Origin: Climacium dendroides
Taxonomy: Eukaryota; Streptophyta; Bryopsida; Hypnales; Climaciaceae
Direction: 5' to 3'
Assembly: GCA_950106755.1 (NCBI GenBank)
Contig: OX467089.1
Coordinates: 27,323,345-27,387,344 of the forward strand
DNA: 64,000 nucleotides
Position 1 is the stretch's first letter, and each line of letters begins with the position of its first letter. The position numbers were made by a program, and so were the translations under genes. A model generated the notes under the pieces. The model was not told the origin of the DNA. It saw nothing but the letters and a program-made list of their open reading frames with translations, and did no database searches. This document shows positions 1 to 12,494 of the stretch, piece after piece.

Positions 1-1164
1 AATGACAATCCTTACTACAAAAAGCCTTATAGAAAACCCAAGAATGCATGACAAAGCAAGCATTTTAAGATTTTTGAGATTTTGAGATTATAATTTGCAA
101 GCAATGACTAAAATCAATATTATCATGTATTATTGTCTATATTGTCACATTGGCAAATATAATTCATTGTGCGTAATCATTTTACTAGTAGTAAATGTCC
201 TACCTGTCCTTATAAGATTTGACTATATGAAACTATCAATTATAATTACTATGACTATTGGAATGACTATAGAATAATTTTTGTTTGTAGTTATGCTAAT
301 AAATGACTATAATTGATGACATATGACTTGGTGTAGTCATGCATGTTGTTTTCTACGACTAGGCACATGTGTTACTTTCCAATAGACATGATCAATAGTA
401 GTCTTTGATAGTGTTATAGTTATTCATGGATAATTAAACTTATAGTTTGATTTTGTGAGTTAATTAGTTTTTAAAGATAGAAATAATGTGCTCAATGGTG
501 ATAAAAAACGAACCTCAAAATCCTTTTGTTGTATATTTTTCCATTTTGTAAGAGCTTATTCTTGAAATATTTTTAATTTTGTTTTTTCAAATGAAAACAA
601 ATGTCTTCTACTAATAAAGAGTTTTTAAAAATTTGTCAAAATTTATTCAAATTGCTTCTTTGTAAAGGAAAAAATAAAGAAAATATACTCAAAATCTTTT
701 AAAACATCACTATAGATATATATTGTAGTGAAGAATATTATAGTCTAAAAAAACACTTTGTATCATTCTATAAGTAGAAAAGAAGTAAATTGTGATATTG
801 TGACCAAAGTTTATTTAGCAATAAAATATTTAATTAATTATTTTGTTCACAATTAAAAATTTTAATATAGATCACACTTCAAGAATTTAATTTCTTTAGT
901 AGGATTCAACTACAAAAAATATAATTTGTAAGTCTAAAATTCACATGAATAGGAAGGCTTGAAGTTGCCAAAATATTTTATATAAGTATACAATAGTCCC
1001 ATACATGTGACTTTTATGAAGTAAATGCATCTTCCAAAATTGTCATAAATGAAAGTCATCTTTTAAAGATTTTATCCACACTAAGAATGATACATAACCT
1101 ATTTGGATAAAACATTGATCTATTGGCATTGTGTTCATAGTATAAAAAATAGATTTCAAATACC

Positions 1165-1761
1165 TTAACCCATAAAGGACCATAGTAAATCCACTAGGTA
1201 GCTTCTACAATTACATTTGTAGAAAATTCAAAATGTCAACCTCTCTAAGAGTCCATAAACAACAAAGAGACCCTAAATAATTTTTTTTATTGAATCTGTG
1301 AATGCAATCTCATTAGCAAATGGTTGAGTGTTTGATTTACTTGGTAAACTTTTTGAAAGTAGAAAAGGTGTTCTAAGTTGTCACTTCACATCCTCATGTC
1401 TTTTTTCCACATTTGAAAATGATTTGAAAAACATTATACATTGATATCATGACAATATGTTATTTTGAAAAAAAAATCAGAATTTTTGGAGCACTTTTGA
1501 TCATTCTAGTTTTAGGATATTTTCAAAGTATTGCCCAACCAAACATCTTTCATTAGTTTTGTCAATGGTGGCATTTTCTCAAAAATTGTGTGATTTCATC
1601 AATCTTTTTATCATTGAAAAGCTATATAAGTCTTCTTTCATTTCAACGGTGGTGATCATCAACATTATTCTACCTGAATGAGGAATTATGCATAATATAA
1701 GAACTAATCAAGAGAACAAGAGCTAATTATGCACAAAGACCTTTTATCTTTTAGGGGTTAA
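1165..1761. mobile_element. TTAA-flanked non-autonomous element
   Basis: A 597-bp segment starts TTAACCCATAAAGG (1165) and ends CTTTTAGGGGTTAA (1761). The ends are imperfect inverted repeats enclosed by a TTAA duplication. There is no coding capacity. The architecture matches other elements in this window (15950-16594, 16658-17588, 23178-23824, 27836-28669). TTAA target duplication with C-rich termini is characteristic of the piggyBac superfamily, so a piggyBac-derived MITE is the inferred class. The terminal repeats are short and decayed here, so this single copy would be weak without the others. Confidence 0.5.
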
Positions 1762-3071
1762 GGATGATTGCAAGAATGATTGGCAAATTTTTATTATACC
1801 ATTTTGGTTGTTTCTATGTTTATTAATAATATACTATAAAACTAAAAAAATATGTTTGAAAAATATAAAAATATGGCCAATCCACCAATGTATACACCTT
1901 TGAGAAAATGGTTCATTTAGAAAGGAAAAACATGGAAAAATCTATAAGTAGGAGAACTAGAAAAGCAAAAAATCTTAAGAAAAATTAGGTGCTTCAATGT
2001 TTTAATTTGTAAAAAGTACAAAAAATTTTTTACATAGAAATTAAAATTGGACATTTGTATGGACTTGATGGTGAAGAGATTTCAGCAAGAAAATGTTCAA
2101 AAGTGTACTATGCGCTTGCCATGAAGCCCTATTTGTACAAATGTGGAGGATGTATATAAAATAATAAAACAATAATGCAATATTATATTATTTATAAGAT
2201 TATAAAAAAATAATGAAATTTCAAAAGAAATTTTTTTTTGGTGGTGAAGTATGTAAACCTTGGTATTCAAAGACAAATAAGTATATAATATTTTTCAAGC
2301 CCCCAACCCTTGCACCAAAATTAAAGGGGATGAAAGAGCAATAGAAAAGTTCTATTCCCTTTGTCTTAAAATAAATTCATAGTTTTTGAATATTGCTTGT
2401 CCTATACTAAATTTGATGTTTCAATGGTTTACAAAAATGAAATGTTAGGTCGACTTGATGCTATTCATGATTGAACTTGGATCAATGAAGTTAATCAAAG
2501 TTGAATCACTAAAGTAGATTGTGATTGAATTGCAAAAGTTGATTCACTTGATTGCAATTAAATCATAAGTTCTGATCATAGTTGTCTTCCCCAACGTGGT
2601 GACAATTAGACAAACATGATGTCCAATACATCCAATAGCCCCTCCATCTATCTAATAAAGTCTATTAAAGTCAACTTTAAATTTGACTTTCAAATAACTT
2701 TCAAATAAAACACTCTCTCTTTCCAATCTTAATATATTAAAGTTTCATTTTATTGAAGTGTCTCAATTGAATTAACACTTGTAATATTCTAAATTTTAAG
2801 CCATACTTGAAATGAGATTTCTATGAGCATTTAGCTTTGAAAAAGGCCTTATTAGACATGTTTAGATTAACAAATTATCATATGACATATGATGTCAGAT
2901 CAACAACACGATACTTGGACCTTGAAATGTGTCCAACAAAACCTCAAACAAGACAACTCTGGTTTTGATAGCAATTTTATGATAGGAGCTCATCAAAGTT
3001 CACTAATAACTGTTATTTGAAGTCAACTAACACTAGATCCTCTAAATTGAATCATAAGAGCCCCCTCAAAA

Positions 3072-3720
3072 TTAACCACTAAAGGTATACAATGTTTTTA
3101 AGTCTAAAACTGCTTCAAAGTATTTAAATCCAAAGCAAGGCAAAAAGCTTCATCTATATTTATTCATTAAGACATTAACAAATCTAACCATAGGATTATT
3201 TAGCTAGCTTGTTAAAGTACACCCTCCTAAAATTTTAGAATAAGAAACCTTACCAATTGCAAAATCAAGTCACTTGAATTTCAAAAAGAAGTATTTTCAA
3301 TTCTTCCCAAATGGTTAGATTTCATCTTTCAAACTTTTTACACAAAAATATGTAAATCCTACAATTTTTTTTCTTTGTAATATGTTGATTACATAATTTG
3401 AAAATACATATAAAAGATTTAAAACAGAAAATATTTCTTATTCATGCTTGAAAAAAATAGTAAGTAGAAAGAATTAGAGTAGGATTTAAAATACTAAATT
3501 TTTAAGAATTTAGTTATGAAATTGAAAAATGCTAGTTCCAATGGTTGTAATGTTGTTATAAACAATCAACACACAACATTTTTATTCTTTTCAAAAAATA
3601 TTTAAAATTGAGTTAAATAAAGGACTTCAAAGTTTATTTTAGAATAGAGATTCTATAACTACCCACGAACTAAAACTCCTCATGTCATTAATCAAAATAG
3701 AATGAAAGTAGAGTGATTAA
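3072..3720 (+). repeat. Partial copy of the 27836-28669 element
   Basis: Begins TTAACCACTAAAGG and runs colinear with the element at 27836-28669. Shared landmarks include a segment about accumulating 'caaagcaaggc', the 'accataggat..tttagctagcttgtta' stretch, the 'ttagatttcatctttcaaac' block near 3305-3330, and 'gaactaaaactcctca' near 3667. The inverted copy at 16658-17588 shares the same blocks. A matching right end with GGGTTAA was not found, so the right limit is the end of recognisable similarity. Confidence 0.6.
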
Positions 3721-4089
3721 AATTCATTTTACCAAAATTAGTTGCAGAATAGGAGAAAATTGACAATTTTGGTGCCTACTTTCAACATATTCTGCTTGAC
3801 TTTGAACTTCAAAACTTTCACTCCTATTAGATTTGACAAGAAGCTACTAGAACTACACATTCTTGTGCAAATAGGAACACATTACACGTTAAATTAGTCT
3901 TCTTTACAAAACCACATTTACTTTAGAATAGAGGGAGCATTGGACATACACAATGTGAGACAAAGAAGACAACATTACATTCATTTTCTTCTATCTTTTA
4001 AATTCTAAAGGACCAAAGTCTTTTTCATCAAAAAAACTAAAAAATGCCTTTTCTATTGCAAGGTACAAAACTTAATTTTTTTTACATAT

Positions 4090-4260
4090 ATCTAATCATT
4101 GGATCCTGCACTTAATTAGTATGAAATTGTATGGAAAAATTTTCAGAATCTTTTACCATATAGACTATGAGATTGTAAGATATTTGCGTTTGAATTGGAG
4201 ATAACATTTTTTCTTGAGTCTTATCTAATTAGATTTTAAGACTTTGAACCTTTCTAACTT
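4090..4260 (+). repeat. Dispersed repeat B, copy 1
   Basis: Shares an ordered set of blocks with about 26150-26330 and about 28990-29130: a 'tatctaat(t)g(t)tggatc' start, then 'atgga..aaatttcaaaa', 'tggattgcaagatattTgcgtttga', and a T-rich run before 'cttgtcta'. No terminal inverted repeat or ORF is visible. The element class is unknown. Confidence 0.5.
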
Positions 4261-5317
4261 AAAAATTTTGAAAAATAGATTTTGAATTAAAAAATTTATA
4301 TATTAAAAAATTGAGGTTGAAATTCTTGTAAAAAAATTATGAAAAAAAAAATTGATTTCTATTCTTAAGAAAATTATAAAATAAAAATTGATATGAGATA
4401 GAAAGAAAAACTAAATTGTTAATAGCTTTAGGGCACAATTGAGATACACTAATTCAAAAATCTCAATAGTGATATTATTCTAGTAAAGAAACTATTAATA
4501 CCATGTAGAACCTTTTTTCTTGAATTTTTTTGAAAATTTAGTTTAGAAATGGATTTTATAAGTTATTTTTTGAAAGATTATTTGATTTCCAAAAAACAAG
4601 ATTCTTCATTACTTTTTTTTATCATTAATCCAAAACTTTCTAATAGACAAAAATAATTTTACTAACAAACAAAATTTAAAATTTTTTATTTTGAGTTTTT
4701 GAAAATTAATTTTGTACTGCCTAGTGCCTTAATGCCCTCATTTTGAACTTTGGATGGCACAGGTACTAATTGAAATATAGATTATACTTTCAAAAAGCTA
4801 ATTAATTTTTCTATCTTAAAAAAAAACTTCAAAAAATCAATCCAAAAATTGAGGTCTCCCTCCTAAAAAATATAGAACAAAATTTGATTTGTCATGAAAA
4901 TATTTTTGTCAAATGTTTGTATTAGTTTGTAGAGTAATCAATATTTTGGAAATAAATTTGAGATTTGAAATAGAAAATTGTTCCAAAAATTGACCTTAAA
5001 GTGAGTATTTGTCATTTTGAATTTTTGATTCTTACTTTCAAGAATCAAAATGGTAAATTCTAATTGTATTTTTTTTAGCGTTTTATCTATTGACCAAAAT
5101 AAAGTCTTTAAACAATCTTGGAAATTAAAATGAAAGTTGTAAAAATCTGTAGTGTATAAGGACAAATACCAATACAAAGGACTCTTCCTAGAGAACACAA
5201 TCCCACCTTTAAAAAACCCATTTGGCTCCTAGTTTAAGAAAGTGGTTCTCATTTTAAGACATGGGTTAAGACAGTGACTACTTGTAATGAAATAGGCCAA
5301 TTTAAAGATGACTATAC

Positions 5318-8300
5318 CAGTGTTTTTTTAAGGGGCAAAATAATGCCCAAAAGCGAAATTTTTTTGCCCTCTGTCCGTTTCTGGCAGAAAGCAACTGATG
5401 TGGCAAACAACAGACAGCCAGAACTTGCGCCCTCCACGCCAGGTGGGTGCCATCATTTCGTTGGTTGGGGCGGCCTGTCGCCCGCTCAACCGGCGCCGAA
5501 TTTGCACCGTTGAAGTCATGATCGCCTGAGCGGCTTCCATCCAGCCGTTTGATTGGGATTGTGGCGCCACATATCGACTTGTCTCTACATCAGGAGTTCC
5601 CTCGTTTGCTGCAGGTTGGCGCTAGCATTTCATTGGATTTGCACTTGAAGATCAACAATTTGTTTTTTGAGTGGGAGTGTTCTTGCAAACAAATTTTGCA
5701 TTCTTGCAGTTTCAGTAAATCATGACTTGGTTGCGGTTACACATAATCATGGGCGATGGTGGAGGCTTGCAGTCGATGGAGACTTGGAGTTCGGTTGGCA
5801 AGGACAATCGGCGTCCAATCTTCAGGTACGTTTGCAACTTTGCATTTGCTGGTTTACAATTCCGAGTTTTCGACGTATTTACTGGTTCCACTAATCCACT
5901 TGACTCCCATGAATGTTTGCTACTCCGCTACTCGTTGTTGCTTTCGTGTATGAATTGTTTGAATTGTTGTTGTTCTGCATTCGGCAATCAGGTTCACTTA
6001 CGAGGTATCTTGTGTATATTTGTGACTGGTATGCATCGTGACTTGTGAGGTATCAAATGCATCAATTGGGGTCAGTTTGTGTTTTTATCCTACTCGCTTA
6101 GGGTTTGGGTTGTTGCCGTTGTATGTTGCACTTCCTTCAGTTAGTCAATTTAGGGGAATTGCAGTCTCTAGTTGCGTTTCTCGTTTAGGGTCTTGCAAGT
6201 TTCACATTTACTGCAAATTGCATGTATTCTCAATTGTTGTTGCTTGTATTTGGGAAGATGTTTCCTGGTATGTCTCTGCACAGGTTCTTTGCCAGGCTGC
6301 CAAACATAGGTTCGTCTTCGTCGTTGGGAGTGTTCGGAAATGGCTCCAACTCAAATCCCGGGACGTCTACATCGGATTCAATGGTCCCTTGTAGCATTCA
6401 GTCGAGTGCCCAAAGTGGAGGAAACTCCGTGTGCAATGTGCCTCGCAAGCGGAAGACCAACGTACTGGCGAAGCGAAGGAGGTCAAATCCCGCAGTGATT
6501 CTGGTGGAACCTGGAGACAGCGTTGTTCCCTCGAAGAATTTCAATTTCGATGAAGTCGTGGAAGTGATCTCCCTACCATCAGGGGCATCCACGGGAAGTG
6601 GAGAGAATGTGATGCCTAAAGCGTCGACGGCAGACAAGGGGAAGATGGTCTTGTCGGAATGCGAAGATTTTGACGATGAAGACGATGAAGATTGTGCTGT
6701 TGGCGAGCCTGTATAGAAGAAAGCGAAGAAATCATACGAGGCTAGTTGAAAATTCCAGAACACTTAGGCTACTAGGCTCCTTTGGGCTGAATTGTATAGA
6801 GGAGGCGATGGGCTCTATGAGTCTGTGAAGTGCATAATATGCTCGACCGTGGAAGGCAGACCCAAAATTCTTGGTCCTAAGTGGGACACGCTGAAGAAAC
6901 ATGGAGGCAAGTGGAAGGCCACCTATGATATGACAAATGGGATCAAAAAGGACCAATGGTTCATTGCGAAGAATTGCAAGCATTTACGCAATGAGCGCAT
7001 CTACGTAGCTAGAAGCCAAACTACAATGCTAGAACAAGTCATTGTACTCAAGGGGGAACGTGCAAGGAAACAAATCCAGTTTGCTACCATACTGCACTTG
7101 CTTCAGAATGGTCGCCCCATGCTGGAGTACACCGCCCTGCATCCACTCTTCTGCTTCCTCGGTGTACCGAAACTGCCCAAAAAACACTAGTCAGATGGCG
7201 TGGGTTGGGAATTGGCTGAGTGCTTGTATAAACAGGTGCAAGCTAAGACTAAAGCAATAATGAAGTCAGCAAGATTTTTCTCCATTACCTGTGACGAAGT
7301 GTCCACCCTAGACACTCAAAGTTGAATTAGCATACACGGGTATGTGTGCCAAGATTGGCAACGGAAGCCGATGCTCTTGTCTCTGGAGCGGGTTGTAAGT
7401 GGAGGTGGGTCTGACAGCATGACAAAGGTCATTGTGAATGCTGTGAAGGACTATGGTGGCATCGAGGCGGTAGACCTCGGAACACGGTTGGTGTTGTTTG
7501 GTGCCGGTAAGTACGTCATTCTCTGGGAGGGGCTTTACAGTCTGCATGTTTTCATTCTTGTGTTTCGATTAGGATGTTAGTCTCTTCAGGCTATGTAGGG
7601 TTAAGGGTCGATTTTAGTTCATGTTTGCTTTGTTTCTGAATTCGGGTTGTTTTCTGTGTTTACAGATGGAATTAATACATTTCAAGGAAAGAGAACAGGA
7701 GTCGTGCAACAACTCAAAACACGTTGGGTTCCTAAAGTGATTGGCATGCACTGCATGGTAAGTCTTCATCCCACATGTTTAACTTTAAATTTCAATCATG
7801 TTCATTGCATCTGTACAATTTGGAATGCATGTTCATTCTGCAGACTATGTGCTAGCAAGTGACTTTATGGCGTAGCAACTGTTCTCAGTGCTTTCTTCCA
7901 AATTTTTCAATAGGTTCGGTTCAGATGTGACACCTTCGTTTTGCAGGCCCATCGGACAAACCTCGCTGTTGAATCTTTGAGCGCTCTTCCTATAGTGTCA
8001 CGGATCCAAGACATGCTGCAATCCCTGCACGCTTTCTTTGCACACTCACTGAAACGGCACTTGGAGTTTCAAAAATTGGCAGTGGTCATGCATTCAAAAG
8101 GACTAAAGATTCTAAAGAATGTTAAAACCTGTTGGATTAGCATATTATCCCCAACTGTCAGGGTGATGAACGAGTACAAGGTTCTTTTGGTGAAGATGGC
8201 GTTGGACTCCATGTCCCCTGCTCTTGACGCAAACGGTAAGTCAGGTAAGAAGGACAAGCTTCTTATGAAGCTTGCTAGCCACAACCTATCCTTTTTACAA

Positions 8301-10160
8301 GATTACAAAATTCTTTTAACATTGTCAACACTCCTTCCTCTACTTTGATCAGTCCACAACTTGATCAAATTTGCCTAGAGTAGGGAAGTCTTCATTTGCG
8401 ACTACGTCTCAGCGATTCAGATTTGCATCTCGGAGCTCCATGCCTTTTATTGTCATAAATCTTCTGCGTTCACTCACGATGCATTCTGGGACTTCAAGGC
8501 TCTGCTGCAAGTGCGGCATGATGCCATTCCCATGGCGTGGGTCCCTAGCACCTTGGATTTGAATGAAGATGGCCAAGAATTCTTGTTGTTCACTCTAAGA
8601 GGCAACAACATTCAAGCTTTGTATTAAGAACCAGGGTCTGAAACCTCAACCCCAATCAATCGGGAGGTTCATAAATGCATTTGTGCTTTAACTAAGGTAG
8701 CGTGTAAAGGTAAGTATTCACTGTACATGTTGCATTCATGGTGAAGAAATACTTGTGTTCAGGGTTTAGGTTTGTGAATTTGTCATATTCATGGCACCGT
8801 GAATCTAACTGTGTCGTTTTGTTGTGGCAGATGTAGTAGAGCGTTTGATCAATCAACTGATGTCACAATTTCCTTCATCAAGTCTCATGGACGCTTTTGG
8901 AATTGTGTACCCTCAGTACTAGAGGATACCGGAGGCAGATCAAAATTTCCAACGGTATATTGCTATAATCAAGGAACACTATTGTTACCCAAAAGAGTTT
9001 TAGAAGAGGAAGCTGAAGAAGGGTGAGGACGTACAAGCTGAAGAGGAGGTTCAGAGCGTGAAGACAATTCAGCCTATCTTATGTGTTGCAAAGCTAGAAG
9101 AGCAGGCAATGATGTTTCAGATCACCATGAAGTCGAATTGTAAGGGCGCCATGACGGGAGATCTGCCCTTGAACCCCTTAACTCGTCTCTGGCGTTGTCT
9201 AGAAGTGTCTGGCCTACTGCGCCATAAACTCTCCGAATACTTGAAGATTGTCGAACTTACCGTAGTTGCAGTCTTAGGGAGCGTTGAAGATAAACGTACC
9301 TTTAGTACGTTGTCCTTCATGAAGAACAAACTAAGGAATCGCTTGAACGTGCACTTGCCCTTGGCAGTCACTATACACGCATAAGAGTTCTACACAGTGA
9401 CGGACTTCCCTTACAATGTTGCCTATGACGATTGGAAGAAGAGCGTTCGCAAGGAGGACTAATTTAATGTGTGTGCACTATGTAGCAAGACGGAGGGAAG
9501 GAACAGGCTTACTCCGACGTAACGTGTGTTTGTAATGTGCAGAAATACGTTGATAATTAAACGAGGGCTGTGGGGTAAGCGGCTGCAAACCTCATGGCTC
9601 TGAAACCAAATCCCCTCCCTTCCCAACAACCAGATTGAGTTGTGTTGAATTGTAGTTGTAATGTTTGCTTGTGTTGAACTACAATTGTGTTTGCATTCGT
9701 CATTGCTTCCTGTGTGCTCTATTGCTTTAGTTGTGCTTTACTAGTTTAGTCGTGCTTTATTGGTTGATTTGGTTCAGTCGTGCTTTATTGGTTCAGTCGT
9801 CACTGCTTGTATTAGAACTTACGTCTTCTTTGTAAGTAAACAACAATGTTTTCTTTGCTTTCTCACTGAGCTCAATTCCAGGTGTAGTTTACCTTCATAG
9901 TTCATACTATAGTGCTTAATAGTTTATACAAATGTGTGTGCTTAGTGAATGGTTTGTTGAAATATGTGTCATTTTATTTGTATCATCGTAAACCAATTGT
10001 TTGGAAGGGAGATGGACAAACTGACAAAGGTTTTGAGACAATTCAGCACGGGTTTAGCATCTTTTTTTGCACCTAGGTAGCCAGTAGTTCGTGTAGAATT
10101 TACTTACACACTATTTGTATCGCCAGCTTTTGGCAAAAAATAAATAAAGAAAAATGCCAG
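5318..10160 (+). mobile_element. hAT-type DNA transposon, decayed
   Basis: This block is clearly richer in G and C than the flanking DNA and contains a DUF659/hAT transposase relic (6222-9462). A candidate left end is CAGTGTTTTTTTAAGGGGC at 5318. The right end probably lies near 10121-10160, where the reverse complement reads CTGGCATTTTT followed by TTTTTTGCCAAAAGC, similar to the TGCCCAAAAGC near the left end. I could not find an 8-bp target duplication, so both limits are approximate. The stretches 5318-6221 and 9463-10160 hold no other gene. Confidence 0.55.
6222..9462 (+). pseudogene. hAT transposase (BED-like zinc finger, DUF659, hAT dimerisation)
   Basis: Hand-joined exons follow one frame: 6222-7506, 7666-7757, 7947-8709 and 8831-9462, all with GT/AG borders. 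Read in order there is a basic, acidic and Ser-rich N-terminus, then a BED-like finger at 6831-6910 (VKCIICS..GRPKILGPKWDTL). The DUF659 core follows at 7260-7750 (FFSITCDEVSTLDTQS, with the TCDE Asp that hAT enzymes use in catalysis). Next is the 'AHRTNLAVESL' segment after the second intron and a C-terminal hAT dimerisation region at about 9235-9384 (TFSTLSFMKNKLRNRL). Eleven in-frame stops occur: 6714 TAG, 6747 TGA, 6765 TAG, 7188 TAG, 7323 TGA, 8346 TGA, 8376 TAG, 8625 TAA, 8920 TAG, 9001 TAG and 9382 TAA. No frameshift was seen. The true start is uncertain: Met codons at 6222 or 6258, or an upstream exon. It is a dead transposase. Confidence 0.85.
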
Positions 10161-10460
10161 AATTCTATGTCTTATATTCCCCTATAGCCACTCTACTTCA
10201 TTCCCCAAGACCCTCTAAGAAGCCAAAATTTACTTGATGCATTTTCAGTTTTTGCCACCCTAGCTCCATTCTTAAAAATGTAGAATTTACATTGGACTAT
10301 ATACAATCAATTCTATAAAATATGATCCCAATGATGTTTCCGTTCTAATCCTACCCTATATGATTGTCTTTATGAATAGTAATCAACTTCAACCTTTGTC
10401 TAACAAAATATAACCACTAGTCATCCTCAAAAGACTACTAGTCACCACCTCTAGTCATAA

Positions 10461-11043
10461 AGACATAATGTCAATGCAAGAGAGTTTCACCATCATGGCA
10501 TTTTTTGATTGGTTAAGGAGAGGCAAATTAAGATTGATAATGCTCACTGCTTGCCTTGTGCAAATGTTCAACAGGGTGGGTATGAAGTAGAAATTTCACT
10601 TTGATGGCCTTATTCGTTAAAATGAGACAATCTGCACATTTTGAGACTACAACCCTAAAACAGTTTTAGTGATTTATCCTCGAGTCGAGGATAAGATGAG
10701 CCTGCAACCTTTGGGAAATCAAAGGTTTTTATATATATTAATACATTCAAATCTCAACTTATCAAATAGTCTTAAAATTAAACAGTTATTATGATTTATC
10801 TTCGAGTCGAGGATAAAAATGAAACTACCAAAAGTCTCAATATAACGAATATGGCCTTTTTGGTTTGGCAGTGAGAAAAATGTAAGAGCAATCTCTACTG
10901 CTACTACTTAATATTAACTTAGTGGGTGTGGATCCACCTAACATAATTTAAATGTGCAGACTTTTACTATTGTGGCATGTTTTGATTGGTGCAGCAATCA
11001 AAGAAGTCAAACAACTCCCCTCTCCTACATTGACATTATGTCT
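10461..11043. mobile_element. Foldback-type element with long imperfect inverted repeats
   Basis: The left end AGACATAATGTCAATG (10461) is repeated inverted at the right end (CATTGACATTATGTCT to 11043). Similarity continues inward through AGAGAG and a TTTTTTGATTGG / CCAATCAAAA pair. A second, nested inverted pair sits inside at 10606 and 10856. No ORF is present. The structure suggests a foldback or nested MITE, but the superfamily cannot be assigned. Confidence 0.6.
10606..10856. mobile_element. Nested 251-bp inverted-repeat element with twin palindromes
   Basis: Terminal inverted repeats of 23 bp read GGCCTTATTCGTTAAAATG at the left and the inverse of GGCCATATTCGTTATATTG at the right, with a few mismatches. 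Inside lie two direct copies of a palindrome. TTATCCTCGA-G-TCGAGGATAA (about 10675) is perfect with 10-bp arms, and TTATCTTCGAGTCGAGGATAA (about 10797) has one mismatch. A third small hairpin, AACCTTTG..CAAAGGTT, lies near 10708-10729. Confidence 0.6.
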
Positions 11044-11849
11044 GCTAATTGCAAAGTAGGCCAAGTCATCACTAGGAATAATCGCATTCTTATAACTTCT
11101 GGCCTGCTTTGAAATTACCTACACCGTAGTGCCAAATCGAAGAACCAGACCTTCCTAGCTAGCAATTCATTCAAAACAAAGCACCGCAAGTGTGCATACA
11201 CCTCCATTTACACTGCTGATGTATACTTGAGCGAGGACATTGAACTAGCTTTGAGAACACCGACTTTGAACTTTGCATGAAGGTCTGCCGTTGATAAAAT
11301 CACACACATATCTGCAAGCATATTCGATCTAGGTCTGCTGAACAATATTTTAGAGTCATATGCACGGCTCCGATCCGGCTGTACTAGCTAGCTGCTGTTA
11401 CGGTGCTTCACTTCATTCATTGTTCAATTCAATCAATGGTGTTGTGGTGTGGTGTCCAATCGAACTAAACTTCGCTTGCAACATGTCCAGCAGAGAGCAC
11501 TCAAATCATTCTACTCTCTACGAAACAGGGTGTTGCATAGTTGCAGCAAAATTCTGGCTGGTCGGAGGAATTAACTTAATACCAAAATTAATTCGGACAG
11601 CAACCCAAGAAAGTTCCAAAATTCTACAAGAACGTACGTCGCATGCACTGTCGTTTTCATCGGGAAGTGCGCACCTCGATCTCCGCAATGGAGTGAAAGG
11701 CACTCCAATCTAGGATCAGTTTCTAGGAAGCTGGGTCCTGGACCGAGTCGGCCGACCGTGCCGACTAATATAACTGGTCCGACAGTCGAGATTGTCGGCG
11801 CCGTTAGATGTATGTGGCTTTAAATCGAAAGTTTTTTCTTCAAAGGGAA

Positions 11850-12190
11850 ACGCGAATTAGGTCACAGCAGCTAGCTCTTCTCTAGGACTCAATTTAGGTC
11901 AGCAAAGCAGCAGTGAACTTAACTCTTCTCCAGGACTCGAATTGGGTCAGCAAGTAGCTAGCATGCAGTGATCGAAGCTCTTCTCGGGACTCAAATTAGG
12001 CCGGTTACTCAAGAAGTTGAGAAGATTTTCTCAAGACGTGGAGATCACCAAGCAGAAGAGAAGATCGATTCCCTCAAGACGCAAAGGGTAGCAAGCAGAA
12101 TTGCAGAAGAGAAGGTCGATGTTTCTCAAGACTTGAAGGTCAGCAAGCAGAAGCTAGAGAAGGTCGATTGTCTCAAGGCTTGAAGGAGAC
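11850..12190. repeat. Degenerate tandem repeat of about 50 bp
   Basis: Two related blocks follow each other. The first repeats 'CTCTTCTC.AGGACTCAAATT' plus 'AGGTCAGCAA' three times (about 11875, 11924 and 11978). The second repeats 'AGAGAAGRTCGAT..CTCAAGAC' plus 'AGCAAGCAGAA' from about 12020 to 12180. The second block stays open as an ORF (11968-12183) with a Glu/Lys-rich repetitive product. I consider that ORF a by-product of the repeat and not a supported gene. Confidence 0.55.
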
Positions 12191-12494
12191 ACCTGTAGCA
12201 GCGGCAACTCTCGGTTGCCATAGTCGGAAGAATGGCCGGGTGAGTTCCTTCCCGCCCCTCCTTTCAGTCCGACAAACGAAGGACATCCGGCCCGCCCCCC
12301 TCAATGTTCAACATTTTTTTTATTTTTCTGTAAAACCAAAAGAACAGGATTAACAAACCTCTGTCCGTTCCCTGATCTGTCCCCGATCTGTCCGGTACCC
12401 CGATAAACTTCATCTCTCCCTCCGGCAGGGTCGCCGCTGCTACAGAATACCCGGCTTCAAGGCTGCGATTACTAGAGCTGCAGCAAACTTCACA

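Larger units (their letters stand above)
1..5270. other. AT-rich intergenic DNA, no gene seen
   Basis: No open reading frame here resembles a protein and no RNA gene was recognised. The sequence is strongly AT-rich with many homopolymer A/T runs. It holds one two-ended TTAA-flanked element (1165-1761), a partial copy of a second such family (from 3072) and one copy of an unrelated dispersed repeat (about 4090-4260). These are listed separately. Confidence 0.7.

Noticed and set aside
6222..9462. Possibility that the stops in the hAT gene are read through by an alternative code or repaired by U-to-C editing
   Set aside because: The kinesin, CHIP and lactonase-like genes have no internal stops and end on standard ones. 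U-to-C editing in plants is known from organelles, not nuclear transcripts. Simple decay is enough.
11360..11713. 117-codon plus-strand ORF
   Set aside because: No recognisable domain, overlapped by a minus-strand ORF, and amino-acid composition looks random.
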